DNA of 64,000 nt from Echinicola soli (GTDB lineage Bacteria; Bacteroidota; Bacteroidia; Cytophagales; Cyclobacteriaceae): the NCBI RefSeq assembly GCF_006575665.1, contig NZ_CP041253.1, forward strand, positions 5,335,501-5,399,500, in the 5' to 3' direction. Made by a program: the position numbers and the translations under genes. Shown piece by piece: positions 19,888-29,348 of this stretch (within the stretch, counting starts at the first letter, position 1; every line of letters starts with the position of its first letter). The notes under the pieces were generated by a model, which was not told the origin of the DNA, did not search any database, and worked only from the letters and a program-made list of their open reading frames with translations.

Positions 19888-21945
19888 TTAAGGTGTCCTT
19901 GGAAAAGTCACCCTCCGCAGTACCGTATTGCCCATTGGGACCAATATCACCTCTACATCCTTTCCATCGCTATCCCGGAGCTTTGTTCTGATCTGTAAAA
20001 CCGGCCTATCGAAAGGAAAAGGGGCTCCGGCCATTTCCTTACTTGCCAGGAATTCAAAAGATGCATTCTCCGGCAATTGGTAATCCCAACCCTTCCGGTC
20101 AGTGCAGGTCACATCCCACTGGTAAAATCCACTGGCTTGGTGTTCTTTCAATTTGCGTTTGGTAAACGGAAACGGAAGGGCATAGAGCAGCGGACCCCGA
20201 TTGATAAAGTATTGCCGGTCGCCGGTGAAATCAACATCAGCAGTCTGTTCGATATCAAAATCGAATCGTACCCCTACGCTATCGCCTGTTTTCCATGTTT
20301 TAGTAAAAGAAATTGTCCTATCGGCAGCTTCTATCCTGGCATCCTCCACGCCGCTAATTGCCGCGATATCTGCACCGAACGGTTTGCGGATGGTAAATGT
20401 AAAAGAGGTAGGACGTTCCACGGTAAAGACAAAATCGATGTTATCTTCAAAAGGATAAGCAGTTTGCTCTTCAATGGTCACCGATGACTCCCGGATCATG
20501 GTGGAATATGACGATGGGCCAAACATGACCGCCGCAACACCATCTCTATCGGTATGATCCATCCACATTCCCTGCACATAGTAGGGCATGAGCCTTCCCG
20601 AATTGAGTGCACAGCAGGAAGCCGCATAATGGTTGCTGTCATAGGTATGCCTGCCTAACTTCTTTTTGGGATCAATCCCGATACGGTTGTCCTCGGTCAG
20701 GTAGCTTACTGCAGAAAGATCGGCAAAACGCGCCCCTTGAGCAGCGTTGAAAACGGCACGTTCGGTCCGGTCGGCAAGTCGCATATCACCGGATAAGCCA
20801 ATCATAATGTTAAATGGGTTAACCAGTTCGGTAACACCGCAGTACTCATAGGATTCATTGGCTGTGCCTTTACGCTTCCGCACGTTTTCGTCCGCACGCA
20901 TGACACCACTAGGCGTGGTCGCGTAATTCAACTTGTACATTGCATTGGCCGCATACTGGTCATAACCGGATGATGGGTACTGTGCCTGCAGCCAGAAAGG
21001 GATGAAAAAGCCTTCTGCAACATGCGCACCGTGATCGGCAAAATAACGATTTTTGGTACCGAGCCGCTTTGGCGCAAGGTCTTCTATATTCGTATCTGCC
21101 CGGTCAAGATCGCCATACAGTTTTTTTGCAAACTTTGCGTAGGCAAGATCCCCTGTAGTGCGATACAGCCACTCCAATATCTCAAAGTACCCTACACCAT
21201 GACCAGTGCCACCGTCCGTGCCTGTTGCAAACGGATTTTTATTGCGGTATCTGTTCATGGTGAGTTCGGCAGCTTTCTTCAAATGATCGAGTACACGGTT
21301 ATCACCTGTAAACTCATAATAAGCGGCAAGAGCGATCATGATCCGGCTTTGTGTCCATAACTCTCCATTAGGCCCGGTAAAATTGTACCGGGTGTGCGGG
21401 GTATCACCATCCGCATAAATACCGATGTATCCAGACGGATCGGTATTACTGATGATCTCCTCCACCCAGGCCCGTGCGCTATCGATATACTGTTGGTTAC
21501 CGGTTAGAAAAGCCATCCGGATGATGGCATCTTTCCAATAACCCTCATGTTCACCACTCCACCATTCCTTCCGGTCATCATACTTCCGGTCATTTAGGCG
21601 GTTTTGGGCCACAAATAAATCATATGCCACTGTATTGCTGATTTGATCGAAACTACCGATCAAACCATGCTTCAGGTCACTTTCCATCTGATTTTTGATC
21701 CATCCGCTTGGTTGAATTGCTCCGGCTGTGGCTAACCTGTAGCTATATTGCTGGTCAACCGTTCTCAGCCGATGGGCGTCCGTGGAATCTACATCCCTCA
21801 CCATCGTATCCCCTACTTCATACTGGACCACTTTGGCGGCCGGGCCTGTACAGATCAGAAAAAGATTTCCTATCAGTGCCCCGAAAGCAATGTTTTTCAA
21901 AGACATATGTCCTGTCAAAAGTGATATAATGGAAGAGGAATTCAT
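19888..21945 (-). CDS. GH127-like (DUF1680) beta-L-arabinofuranosidase-type enzyme
   Basis: 685 residues. A hydrophobic leader lies at about 16-33; an alternative ATG at 21906 would give a tighter signal peptide. The (alpha/alpha)6-barrel features of GH127 are visible: WWSGEHEGYWKDA (128-140) and TGHGVGYFEILEWLYRTTGD (247-266). A probable zinc site comprises Glu367-x-Cys369 (SYEYCG) and Cys444-Cys445 (AASCCALN). In characterised GH127 enzymes the equivalent Glu/Cys and Cys-Cys pair coordinate zinc, one Cys being the nucleophile. The spacing here (75 residues) is close to that of the known enzyme. Its ATG overlaps the stop of the beta-helix gene by 4 bp. Assignment to the DUF1680/GH127 clan is firm; the exact specificity is not. 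Confidence 0.82.
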   Translation of the reverse strand: MNSSSIISLLTGHMSLKNIAFGALIGNLFLICTGPAAKVVQYEVGDTMVRDVDSTDAHRLRTVDQQYSYRLATAGAIQPSGWIKNQMESDLKHGLIGSFDQISNTVAYDLFVAQNRLNDRKYDDRKEWWSGEHEGYWKDAIIRMAFLTGNQQYIDSARAWVEEIISNTDPSGYIGIYADGDTPHTRYNFTGPNGELWTQSRIMIALAAYYEFTGDNRVLDHLKKAAELTMNRYRNKNPFATGTDGGTGHGVGYFEILEWLYRTTGDLAYAKFAKKLYGDLDRADTNIEDLAPKRLGTKNRYFADHGAHVAEGFFIPFWLQAQYPSSGYDQYAANAMYKLNYATTPSGVMRADENVRKRKGTANESYEYCGVTELVNPFNIMIGLSGDMRLADRTERAVFNAAQGARFADLSAVSYLTEDNRIGIDPKKKLGRHTYDSNHYAASCCALNSGRLMPYYVQGMWMDHTDRDGVAAVMFGPSSYSTMIRESSVTIEEQTAYPFEDNIDFVFTVERPTSFTFTIRKPFGADIAAISGVEDARIEAADRTISFTKTWKTGDSVGVRFDFDIEQTADVDFTGDRQYFINRGPLLYALPFPFTKRKLKEHQASGFYQWDVTCTDRKGWDYQLPENASFEFLASKEMAGAPFPFDRPVLQIRTKLRDSDGKDVEVILVPMGNTVLRRVTFPRTP

Positions 21946-23711
21946 GGAGCTATTTTTAAATTGTCAATATCCACTATCCCTGTTCCACTTGTCATATCCG
22001 GCCAGGCCAGCTTTACCTTGTCGATGGTCCCGGTCCATGAACTTTCACCGCTTAGGTCAACTACATAGGTAGAGTAGTTACTGGTGTCCCGGACAATATT
22101 GACCTCCTTGCTGTTGGATTCCGAATAGTCATCATACAGGTCATTGGCCCAATACACCTTTAGTTTCTCGGCCGGTGTGTTATTTTTAATCTTGAGATAT
22201 AATTTAGTATTGGTGTTCGCATCAATCTCCAGCCCTATGTCCAATCCTTTGTGATGCTCATCATCCAGGGCAAATTCAGGGGGGCCATCGTCCAGGGATG
22301 CATCCAGTTCGAGCCGTACGAAGGTACCGAGCCGGGTTATTTCAGAAATATCGCTGTGCGAACCCTCAGCTGGAATTCCCGAAGTGCTGCCATTAAACTT
22401 CCATTCATGTAGCTCCCCGTCAGCCACTTCCATATTATTGCTAAAGGTAATATTGGGGTTTAAATTAGCCGTACGGAGAAGATAGAAGCTCACCCCCGGC
22501 ACCCGTGTGTAGGTATTACCGCTTATGATAGTAGGTCCATTGGGATCTCTTAAGGGATCCGATATCCAAATTTCACAGTCTTCAGGATGGTATGCAGATT
22601 GATTGTTGTGATGAAAAGTATTGTTCAGGACATAATTCCGCTTGTTATACTTTACGGGCCCATTTTGATTAAGCGTGAAAAAGAACATCATGGCCGGTCC
22701 GTCGCAATGGTGCAAATAACAGTTGGAAACGGTACATTCTACGACGTGGCCTTCAAAATCAATTGCTTCTCCATCGGGACCTTCTGGGGCATTCCGATGT
22801 ACATAACCAATTTCTGTATTCTTGATTTCAAAATCACGAGTCCTTCTTAAAAGAACAGCTGCTGACCCATTTTGGGCTATTCCCGTATAGATATTCACCA
22901 TCTTACAGTTGTCTATATATCCTCCTTTGGTCCATCGGGGCAACATGGCTGTCTTGACCGTGGATTCCACATCACAATTGGCTATTTTCAGATCCCAGAT
23001 GGGATAAGTTTCAAAATCGATCTGGGTGAGGTTCTTAAAGTATTCACAGTTTAGAAAAACCTCACTCCCGGTCGATTCACAATCTTCGATCAGGATATCC
23101 TTGATGTTATAATCAAATGCAGTGGTCACATCCCGCTGGTAATCCCCGGTGATCCGCACACAAGTCCCTCCACCATTAAAATCTATATTGCGAATACGTA
23201 CATATTCTCTCCCATTTCTGAATGGATAGATAAGGGATATGCCATTATTATTGTTATCGATTTGAAGATCTTCTATCACATATCCTGAGGAATTGGCAAT
23301 TAAAATTGCCGATGCTGAGGAATTGTCCTTAATGATGGGTTTAGGGCCGGATCCATAAGCAGTAATGGTAACGGGATTGTCAGGTGTTCCCTGTTTACCT
23401 GATAGACTTATGTTTTCTCCGGACCACTGGTCTCCACGTTTTAATAATATGGCATCCCCACCACCGGTAATCATACCGGTTGCTTTGGCCAGGGTCTTAA
23501 ATGGAGTCGAAGCACTGAGCCCGTCATTGGAATCGGAGCCACCGGTACTTACATAATAGGCAACCGTGCCCTCTGGCAGATTAACACTATCTTCCTCTAC
23601 CTTTGTTTTCAGGGTGATTTCTTCTGTCCGAAACATTTCCGTTTCCTCACAGCTCCAATGGAAGAGGGCCGTGATAAGCAGAAAAATCATGTAATTAAGT
23701 TTAGGGTTCAT
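21942..23711 (-). CDS. Right-handed parallel beta-helix lipoprotein
   Basis: 589 residues with a lipoprotein leader (FHWSC, about residue 20). YYVSTGGSDSNDGLS...PFKTLAKA is the usual opening of secreted parallel beta-helix (pectate-lyase-like superfamily) proteins. Many short repeats of the kind IEDCESTGSEV / IANCDVEST / NTEIGYVHRN form the helix coils over about 95-440. The last ~130 residues look like a separate beta-sandwich, perhaps carbohydrate-binding (KLYLKIKNNTPAEKLKVYW, VDIDNLKI). This fold includes lyases and glycosidases, so the protein is the best candidate for a backbone-cleaving enzyme in the locus, but I see no family-specific catalytic motif. It is translationally coupled to the GH127-like gene. 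Confidence 0.75.
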   Translation of the reverse strand: MNPKLNYMIFLLITALFHWSCEETEMFRTEEITLKTKVEEDSVNLPEGTVAYYVSTGGSDSNDGLSASTPFKTLAKATGMITGGGDAILLKRGDQWSGENISLSGKQGTPDNPVTITAYGSGPKPIIKDNSSASAILIANSSGYVIEDLQIDNNNNGISLIYPFRNGREYVRIRNIDFNGGGTCVRITGDYQRDVTTAFDYNIKDILIEDCESTGSEVFLNCEYFKNLTQIDFETYPIWDLKIANCDVESTVKTAMLPRWTKGGYIDNCKMVNIYTGIAQNGSAAVLLRRTRDFEIKNTEIGYVHRNAPEGPDGEAIDFEGHVVECTVSNCYLHHCDGPAMMFFFTLNQNGPVKYNKRNYVLNNTFHHNNQSAYHPEDCEIWISDPLRDPNGPTIISGNTYTRVPGVSFYLLRTANLNPNITFSNNMEVADGELHEWKFNGSTSGIPAEGSHSDISEITRLGTFVRLELDASLDDGPPEFALDDEHHKGLDIGLEIDANTNTKLYLKIKNNTPAEKLKVYWANDLYDDYSESNSKEVNIVRDTSNYSTYVVDLSGESSWTGTIDKVKLAWPDMTSGTGIVDIDNLKIAP

Positions 23712-23784
23712 GGTTAATTGGGTTGTTGTTTAATTATTGGGTTAATTGTTATTATGTTATTTACTACTGATTGCTGACTACTGG

Positions 23785-25614
23785 TTACTGGACATCCGAC
23801 ACCTCCTCTTTCTCCACATACACATAGTAAGCCCCGACAATATTGTTTCCGTTTTTATCATCAAACCATGTATGCAATGCTACCGGACCTTTTTCCAGGT
23901 TGACGGTAAACTGGCTGCCCTGATCAGACGAGCTGACTTTTTTCCTGCGCATAAATTCACCTGCTTCACCTTTCAGGAATATTCTTGCATACGCTATGGG
24001 AAAGGATCTTCCCGAATCAACACTGCCCTGTAACGGGGCACCTGTTTCTTTCGGCCACCTTCTGAGTTCGAATGTGTATTTTCCAGCCTCAGCCACATTG
24101 AGCAGCCAATAGCTGTTTTTGGTATCTCCCCTGGCCACCTGTAACTGCCTGTCCAGGAAAACATCCATCCACTCACATGCGGTCAGGACCGAAGGGTTCT
24201 CTTCAGGCGCCCCTATGATGACCCGTTGCGGCTCGTTTACCACCTCTTTGGCCTCCTGCCAGAACTTATCCAGGTGGGTTTCCATTTTATGCACTACATC
24301 CGGATATTGATCGATGACATTGTGCTGCTGAAGGGGATCTTCGACAAGGTTATAAAGTTCACGTTGGTTTAACAGCCGCCAGTCTTTCCACAGCACAGCT
24401 GCACCGGATTTTTCTATGATGGAGCTGGCATATGGGGAAGGGTAATTGGAAAACGGCATTCTACTGAAATTGATCCAAAGCACTCTTTCGGGATCAATTT
24501 CTTCCTGCCCCTTTATAACCCCGGCCAGGCTAATACCGTCAAAATCACTTTCTTCGTCCTTTTGAATACCGCACAGTTCCAAAAGGGTCGGAAGGATGTC
24601 CTGAACCTGGGTAAGACCATCCACATCACGTGGTTCCCCAATGTTACCCGCTGGCCATTTGATGAAGAAAGGCACACGGTGCCCTCCTTCGTATAGCTGG
24701 ACTTTCTTGCCCCTCATTCCGGCGTTATAGTATTTCGGACCAAACGTACTACCGTTATCGGTAAGGAAAATCAGAATGGTATTCTTATCCAATTTGTTGT
24801 CTTTAAGAAATTTCTGAAGATCACCCACATTTTGATCAATGTTTCGGATCATGGCCAGGTATCGGATAAGTTTTTCCTTGGTGCTTTCTTCCATTCCCGC
24901 AAATTCGGAGTCATTGATTATCCGCTCCATTTCTTCGATATCCCCGGGCTTGGCATAGAAAGGTTGGTGCGGTGTGTTGGTGGGCAGGTAAACGAAGAAA
25001 GGTTTTTCATTTTCAGCCGCTTTTTTCATAAAACCTTTGGCCTGGTCAAAGAAAACATCCGTACAGTACCCTTCAAACGTTTCTCTTTTTCCATTGCGGA
25101 TGTAAACATCATCGAAATAATCATTGCCCCAATAATCGGGCACAGAACCGATGTGTGAAGACGGAAACCACAAGGATTCTTCAAATCCCCTGTCTTCCGG
25201 CCGGTAGGGATAGTTATCTCCAAGGTGCCACTTACCGAATATTCCTGTGTTGTAATTGCTGTCCTTAAAGTAATCGGCCATGGTCCTGAGATCTTTCCTC
25301 AACAGTGTTCTTCCGCTGCTTACATTGGTCGCACCGTTTTTTACCGCGTCAATACCGGTGATCAGCTGACCTCTTGTCGGCGTACACATGGGTGCTACAT
25401 GAAAATCGGTCAACCTGATGCTCTCCTGATGCAGTTTATCCAGCTCCGGGGTTTTTAGCACAGGATTGCCATGAACAGACAATTCACCGTATCCCTGATC
25501 ATCGGTCATGATGATGATCACATTCGGCCGTTGACTGGTCTGGGCAAAACAGACTTCCTGTTGATTAAGCAAAAGCAGGCTTGTCACGATTAAAGAAAGT
25601 ATGCTGTATCTCAT
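23785..25614 (-). CDS. Sulfatase with C-terminal accessory domain
   Basis: 609 residues, about 120-150 longer than most sulfatases in the window. A signal peptide ends near residue 25. RPNVIIIMTDDQGYGELSVHG is followed by formylglycine motif C77-T-P-T-R. The catalytic part includes FLTDNGSTFGPKYYNAGMRG. After about residue 475 comes an extra beta-rich module (YTFELRRWPKE, YARIFLKGEAGEF, VALHTWFDDKNGNN) that may be a carbohydrate-binding or structural domain. It is the first polysaccharide enzyme after the ribose-type transporter, with a 117-bp spacer. The substrate is presumed to be a sulfated sugar of the same glycan. Confidence 0.93.
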   Translation of the reverse strand: MRYSILSLIVTSLLLLNQQEVCFAQTSQRPNVIIIMTDDQGYGELSVHGNPVLKTPELDKLHQESIRLTDFHVAPMCTPTRGQLITGIDAVKNGATNVSSGRTLLRKDLRTMADYFKDSNYNTGIFGKWHLGDNYPYRPEDRGFEESLWFPSSHIGSVPDYWGNDYFDDVYIRNGKRETFEGYCTDVFFDQAKGFMKKAAENEKPFFVYLPTNTPHQPFYAKPGDIEEMERIINDSEFAGMEESTKEKLIRYLAMIRNIDQNVGDLQKFLKDNKLDKNTILIFLTDNGSTFGPKYYNAGMRGKKVQLYEGGHRVPFFIKWPAGNIGEPRDVDGLTQVQDILPTLLELCGIQKDEESDFDGISLAGVIKGQEEIDPERVLWINFSRMPFSNYPSPYASSIIEKSGAAVLWKDWRLLNQRELYNLVEDPLQQHNVIDQYPDVVHKMETHLDKFWQEAKEVVNEPQRVIIGAPEENPSVLTACEWMDVFLDRQLQVARGDTKNSYWLLNVAEAGKYTFELRRWPKETGAPLQGSVDSGRSFPIAYARIFLKGEAGEFMRRKKVSSSDQGSQFTVNLEKGPVALHTWFDDKNGNNIVGAYYVYVEKEEVSDVQ

Positions 25615-25731
25615 GGTTTGAGTTAATGGTTATGCCGTAGGCATCCCTACGGGTGGTTATTAGTTACTGGTTACTTACTTTCGGCTATTTGCTATTCTTC
25701 ACTTCCAATTCTTCCTTGATCATCCAAGCTT

Positions 25732-26745
25732 TCAAGAACCTCCTGAGTATATGATCAGTCCCAGACCGATAATAAAGCTGCAAAACATCGCAGCAATCAG
25801 TCCGTTCACCGGTTTTGGACTGTTACTAAATTCTTTCCAAATCAACACTCCCCAAAGCGCTGCCACCAACGTAGCCCCCTGTCCCAGGCCATAAGAAATA
25901 GCCGGTCCTGCCTTACCTGCGGCAATCAGGTTAAACACATTCCCCAAGGCCCAGATGCATCCGCCAAGAAGACCGATACTGTGCCAGCTGATTTTTCCTT
26001 TAAAATATTTACTATAAGGGATAGGGGGGCCTTCCAAAGGCCTTTTGAGTAAAATGCTGTTAAAAACCAGATTGCTGAGCAAAATCCCCACCGAGAAAAT
26101 GACCACAGCAGAATAGGGTGTCATCATACCTGCTGTCGGCGCTTTAAAGTTTTCCAAGTCCATGCTGGAGGCCACAAATCGGTAAAACAGGGACATCAAA
26201 ACACCTGCTACCACCGATACGATGATCCATTTTGACCCGGAGCTTTGTTGCGCCGGCCTGGATTTTCGATAGGCCGCTGCATTGAGTACGATCGCCAGTG
26301 TGACAAAAAGCACTCCCAGGAACAGACTGACCGGATCTCCTTTTTCGACCAGAAAGTAATTCCACATCACCCCCAGTACCAGCGCTATTCCGATGCCTAT
26401 GGGGAAGGCTACGGCCATTCCGGCCCCGGCTATGGCAGCGGTCAGCAGTATATTGGCCAGGTTAAACACCACTCCGCCTATAAGGGCACTGAGCATATTA
26501 GCGGTCTCTGCCTGTTGGATATCTTCTATAAAGGGCCTTCCATCAGCACCTAAGCTACCCAGGGTCAAGGCTGAAGCCAGGGAAAAAAGAAAAATACCGA
26601 TCACGTAATCCCAATAAAACAGTTCAAACCTCCAGGTCTTTTGAATCAGTTTTTGTGTATTGGCCCAAGACCCCCAACACAACATGGTGATGAAACAAAA
26701 AACAATGGCCGTAACGTAACTCTCAACAATGAACATAATATACAA
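25732..26745 (-). CDS. GRP-type sugar transporter (RhaT/glucose-ribose porter-like), inner membrane
   Basis: 337 residues with about ten hydrophobic segments, evenly spaced, and no signal peptide. MLCWGSWANTQKL near the start and AISYGLGQGATLVAALWGVLIWKEF near the end are typical of the drug/metabolite-superfamily GRP sugar porters common in Bacteroidota. It lies 3 bp after ribokinase and probably imports the sugar phosphorylated by that kinase, perhaps ribose or a nucleoside. A rhamnose-proton symporter of the RhaT branch is an alternative that would fit the rhamnosidase locus. Confidence 0.75.
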   Translation of the reverse strand: MYIMFIVESYVTAIVFCFITMLCWGSWANTQKLIQKTWRFELFYWDYVIGIFLFSLASALTLGSLGADGRPFIEDIQQAETANMLSALIGGVVFNLANILLTAAIAGAGMAVAFPIGIGIALVLGVMWNYFLVEKGDPVSLFLGVLFVTLAIVLNAAAYRKSRPAQQSSGSKWIIVSVVAGVLMSLFYRFVASSMDLENFKAPTAGMMTPYSAVVIFSVGILLSNLVFNSILLKRPLEGPPIPYSKYFKGKISWHSIGLLGGCIWALGNVFNLIAAGKAGPAISYGLGQGATLVAALWGVLIWKEFSNSPKPVNGLIAAMFCSFIIGLGLIIYSGGS

Positions 26746-26748
26746 TGG

Positions 26749-27681
26749 TTATGGGTTATGGATTAAGCTATTTTGGGAAAGGAAAGCCTCTACTTGGGTC
26801 CTGTTCGGGATAGAGGGCTGGGCTCCCATCTTCTGGACCGATATGGCAGCGGCTGCCATTGAATATTTCAATGCATCCTTCCATGCCATATTACGGCCCA
26901 GTGCTGCCACCAACGCCCCGCAAAACGTGTCCCCTGCCGCTGTAGAATCCACAGAGTCTACCTCATAAGCCGGCAAATGAGCTATTCCCGTTGAGTCGGT
27001 TGCATAGAGTAGGCCCTTTTTGCCCAAGGTGAGCACTACCTGATCAGCTCCATTTGCCATCAAATGCTGAACTGCCTTTTCCGGGTAGTTTTTAACTTTT
27101 ATGCCACTGATGGCCTCTGCTTCGGTTTCGTTGACAATTAAAATATCCACTAACGCCAACAGTTCCTGCGGTATTGTCATCGCAGGGGCAGCGTTCAAGA
27201 CTACTTTCTTATGGCTTTTCTTCGCCCGCCTGCTGATCTCCAGATTGGTCAACACGGGTATTTCCAACTGCAGGAGTATGATATCTGATTTTTCAATAGC
27301 CATATCCAGGTCCATCATTTTTTCGGGAAGCAAGTCTTCATTCGCGCCTCCTATGATAACAATGTTGTTCTCTCCATGCCGATCCACGGTAATCAGCGCG
27401 ACACCGGTGGGCTTGTCGGTGGAAACCAGCATGCAAGAAACATCAAGCCCTTCGGACTGGTAGTTTTGCTTAATCGCGGTCCCGTTTTCATCTTTTCCAA
27501 TGCAGGAAATAAACAACACCTCCGCACCGGCTCTTTTGGCAGCTATGGCCTGGTTCCCCCCCTTTCCTCCCATCATCTGTAAAAATGATTTGCCCATTAC
27601 TGATTCTCCCGGCCGCGGAAAATCGTTGACAGTTACGATGAGGTCCCTGTTGGAACTTCCAACTACTAATACTTTTTTCAT
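26749..27681 (-). CDS. rbsK: Ribokinase (PfkB family)
   Basis: 310 residues, the usual ribokinase length. The PfkB signature GGKGGNQA (38-45) binds the sugar, and the second signature DSTAAGDTFCGAL contains the catalytic base Asp251. NRDLIVTVNDFPRPGES at the N-terminus is characteristic of ribokinases. It phosphorylates D-ribose with ATP in the cytoplasm. It lies downstream of a nucleoside hydrolase gene and 3 bp before a sugar transporter, so these three form a ribose/nucleoside salvage unit. A related pentose or deoxyribose cannot be excluded. Confidence 0.88.
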   Translation of the reverse strand: MKKVLVVGSSNRDLIVTVNDFPRPGESVMGKSFLQMMGGKGGNQAIAAKRAGAEVLFISCIGKDENGTAIKQNYQSEGLDVSCMLVSTDKPTGVALITVDRHGENNIVIIGGANEDLLPEKMMDLDMAIEKSDIILLQLEIPVLTNLEISRRAKKSHKKVVLNAAPAMTIPQELLALVDILIVNETEAEAISGIKVKNYPEKAVQHLMANGADQVVLTLGKKGLLYATDSTGIAHLPAYEVDSVDSTAAGDTFCGALVAALGRNMAWKDALKYSMAAAAISVQKMGAQPSIPNRTQVEAFLSQNSLIHNP

Positions 27682-27885
27682 ATTCTTTATCTATAAATAC
27701 CCGATATTGAACCGTCGAATGCTGAAGGACTGTAAAGGATAAAGGACGGGTCATGGGATGTTAAAACTTCGTCTTTGTACAGTCAGTATCCGTCCTTCAT
27801 TATTCTTTTATCTATTTTTGGTTATTGACTTACGCTCTTAATTTGATCCATCATGGTGGAGTCCCAGCAGACCATGCAATGCCAA

Positions 27886-29028
27886 TCACTCTTCCTTCGG
27901 CCTATGCATCATCAGGGCTTCTATTTCCTTTGTCAGAGCTTCAGTCCCCATCTTTTTAACCAAGCGGATATGCGGTCCTTCAGGATCATCTTTCCAGCTG
28001 CTCAAGCCATCTGCTGTGGCCGTAAACTTTCCACGCCGGGTGGAAAAATAAGGATCGAAGCCCCTTCCTGCAGCCAATACAGCGGTTTGGTCCCAGCTAG
28101 GTCTGCCCTTTCTATCAATGGGGCGGGATGAAATGCCTATCCTGTACGGAATGGTGATGGGAGTCCGTTCTCCTGACTTGACCAACTCCAATCCTGTAAC
28201 AATATCATTTCCGATTTCAAACCCACTGAAGACTACCGGGGTCGGCCAGTTGCTTATAGCATAATGGGATGCTGCTGAGTCCTTTCGCACATTCGCTTCC
28301 CGCCCATCTTCAAAATCTCCCGCCATGGCCACCCATGTCTTCACCTTCTTCCTGATCAATTCCTTCCCTGCAAGACTTGATATCGAATCCGGTGGAGATT
28401 GCAGCAGATTTTTCATATTGGTCAGATAACCAACCGTAATGATCGTGACCGATGTGTCCGGCTGACTATTGAGCACCGAACGGTAAACCTGTACCGCCCC
28501 GGGAACATCGTCATTGCTTTGGATCGTGTGGGGAAAATTAGCCATCAAGGTATCGGGCCAATGTATATTTCTGGAATCGCGGGTTGTTCCTGATATCTTT
28601 GGTGCGCCTATAGGTAAATCAGGCCTGCCAAAATAAGTATTGATGACCTCGATGGTCGGTGCTACCAGCGGGCTTTGATTGGACGCAACCGTGGCAAGGA
28701 TTCGGATTTCTCCTTTGTCAGCGAGTGCGTGCAGCACCGCCATGGCTCCCACATCGTCATAGTCACCGCTGATATCGGTATCCAAAATGACCGGTATGGG
28801 TTCTGTGATCTTATCAATGCTTGATTGCTGCTTTACATCAGTTGTCTTTGATTGGCAGGAATAGCTTAACCAACAAATGGCTCCCAACCACAAAAGCGGC
28901 AACGTGAGCGAAAAATATTTTTGTATCTTCTTCAGACCGACACCTTTGGTATGATTTGCGCAAAAAAGGACAAACCCCATAACGCAAACGGAATATTTGT
29001 GCACTAATAGGTCATAATTTCTTTTCAT
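27886..29028 (-). CDS. Nucleoside hydrolase, exported lipoprotein
   Basis: 380 residues from the first ATG. A lipoprotein signal (LGAICWLSYSC, Cys58) lies unusually deep, so translation may start later: at the ATG at 28980, or at a non-ATG codon nearer the hydrophobic segment. The mature part starts with the nucleoside-hydrolase calcium motif DTDISGDYDD (83-92). FEIGNDIVTG and the closing SWDQTAVLAA segment also fit the family. It would split ribonucleosides into base and ribose in the periplasm. It leads the operon that continues with ribokinase and a sugar porter and is divergent from a LacI regulator, which probably controls it. Confidence 0.83.
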   Translation of the reverse strand: MKRNYDLLVHKYSVCVMGFVLFCANHTKGVGLKKIQKYFSLTLPLLWLGAICWLSYSCQSKTTDVKQQSSIDKITEPIPVILDTDISGDYDDVGAMAVLHALADKGEIRILATVASNQSPLVAPTIEVINTYFGRPDLPIGAPKISGTTRDSRNIHWPDTLMANFPHTIQSNDDVPGAVQVYRSVLNSQPDTSVTIITVGYLTNMKNLLQSPPDSISSLAGKELIRKKVKTWVAMAGDFEDGREANVRKDSAASHYAISNWPTPVVFSGFEIGNDIVTGLELVKSGERTPITIPYRIGISSRPIDRKGRPSWDQTAVLAAGRGFDPYFSTRRGKFTATADGLSSWKDDPEGPHIRLVKKMGTEALTKEIEALMMHRPKEE

Positions 29029-29144
29029 AAAATCGGTTATTCAGGGTTAATAATAGGCTAAAAACCTATCATTACGGGTGTATTTTAATTGATATAGCGC
29101 ATTTATTACTACACATCAGCTAATGTAAACTAAATTCTTTAATA

Positions 29145-29160
29145 GAACAAACGTTTGTTC
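29145..29160. promoter_or_regulatory. Candidate LacI-family operator, GAACAAACGTTTGTTC
   Basis: A perfect 16-bp palindrome centred on ACGT, with the central CG typical of LacI/CcpA-type operators. It is 117 bp upstream of the nucleoside hydrolase start and 189 bp upstream of the lacI-type gene. The sequence is direct observation; binding by the neighbouring regulator is inference. Confidence 0.7.
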
Positions 29161-29294
29161 AAAAAAATATTATGAATTCCCCACCATAAAAGATACATAG
29201 TAGTAGCTTTTAAAACATATCCATCTACTTATTATGAAAAAATCAGCTATTATTGTTCTTTTCAAAATTTATTCATCAACATATTTGTGCAAAG

Positions 29295-29328
29295 TTTGTG
29301 CATTTAATAAAGAGGGTTTGTATATTTG
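29295..29328 (+). promoter_or_regulatory. Bacteroidota-type promoter for the LacI regulator
   Basis: TATATTTG at 29321-29328 matches the TAnnTTTG -7 element, and a TTTG at 29295-29298 could be the -33 element with a slightly long 22-base spacer. The -7 element ends 20 bp before the ATG, leaving a very short leader. Confidence 0.5.
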
Positions 29329-29348
29329 ATTTTGTTTAAACCACTGTA

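Larger units (their letters stand above)
29029..29348. other. 320-bp divergent regulatory region (nucleoside hydrolase / LacI)
   Basis: Contains no ORF of note and is very AT-rich. It holds a perfect 16-bp palindrome at 29145-29160 and a promoter-like element at 29295-29328. This is the only divergent promoter region of the polysaccharide locus and is likely the place where the LacI-type protein controls both transcription units. Confidence 0.7.
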
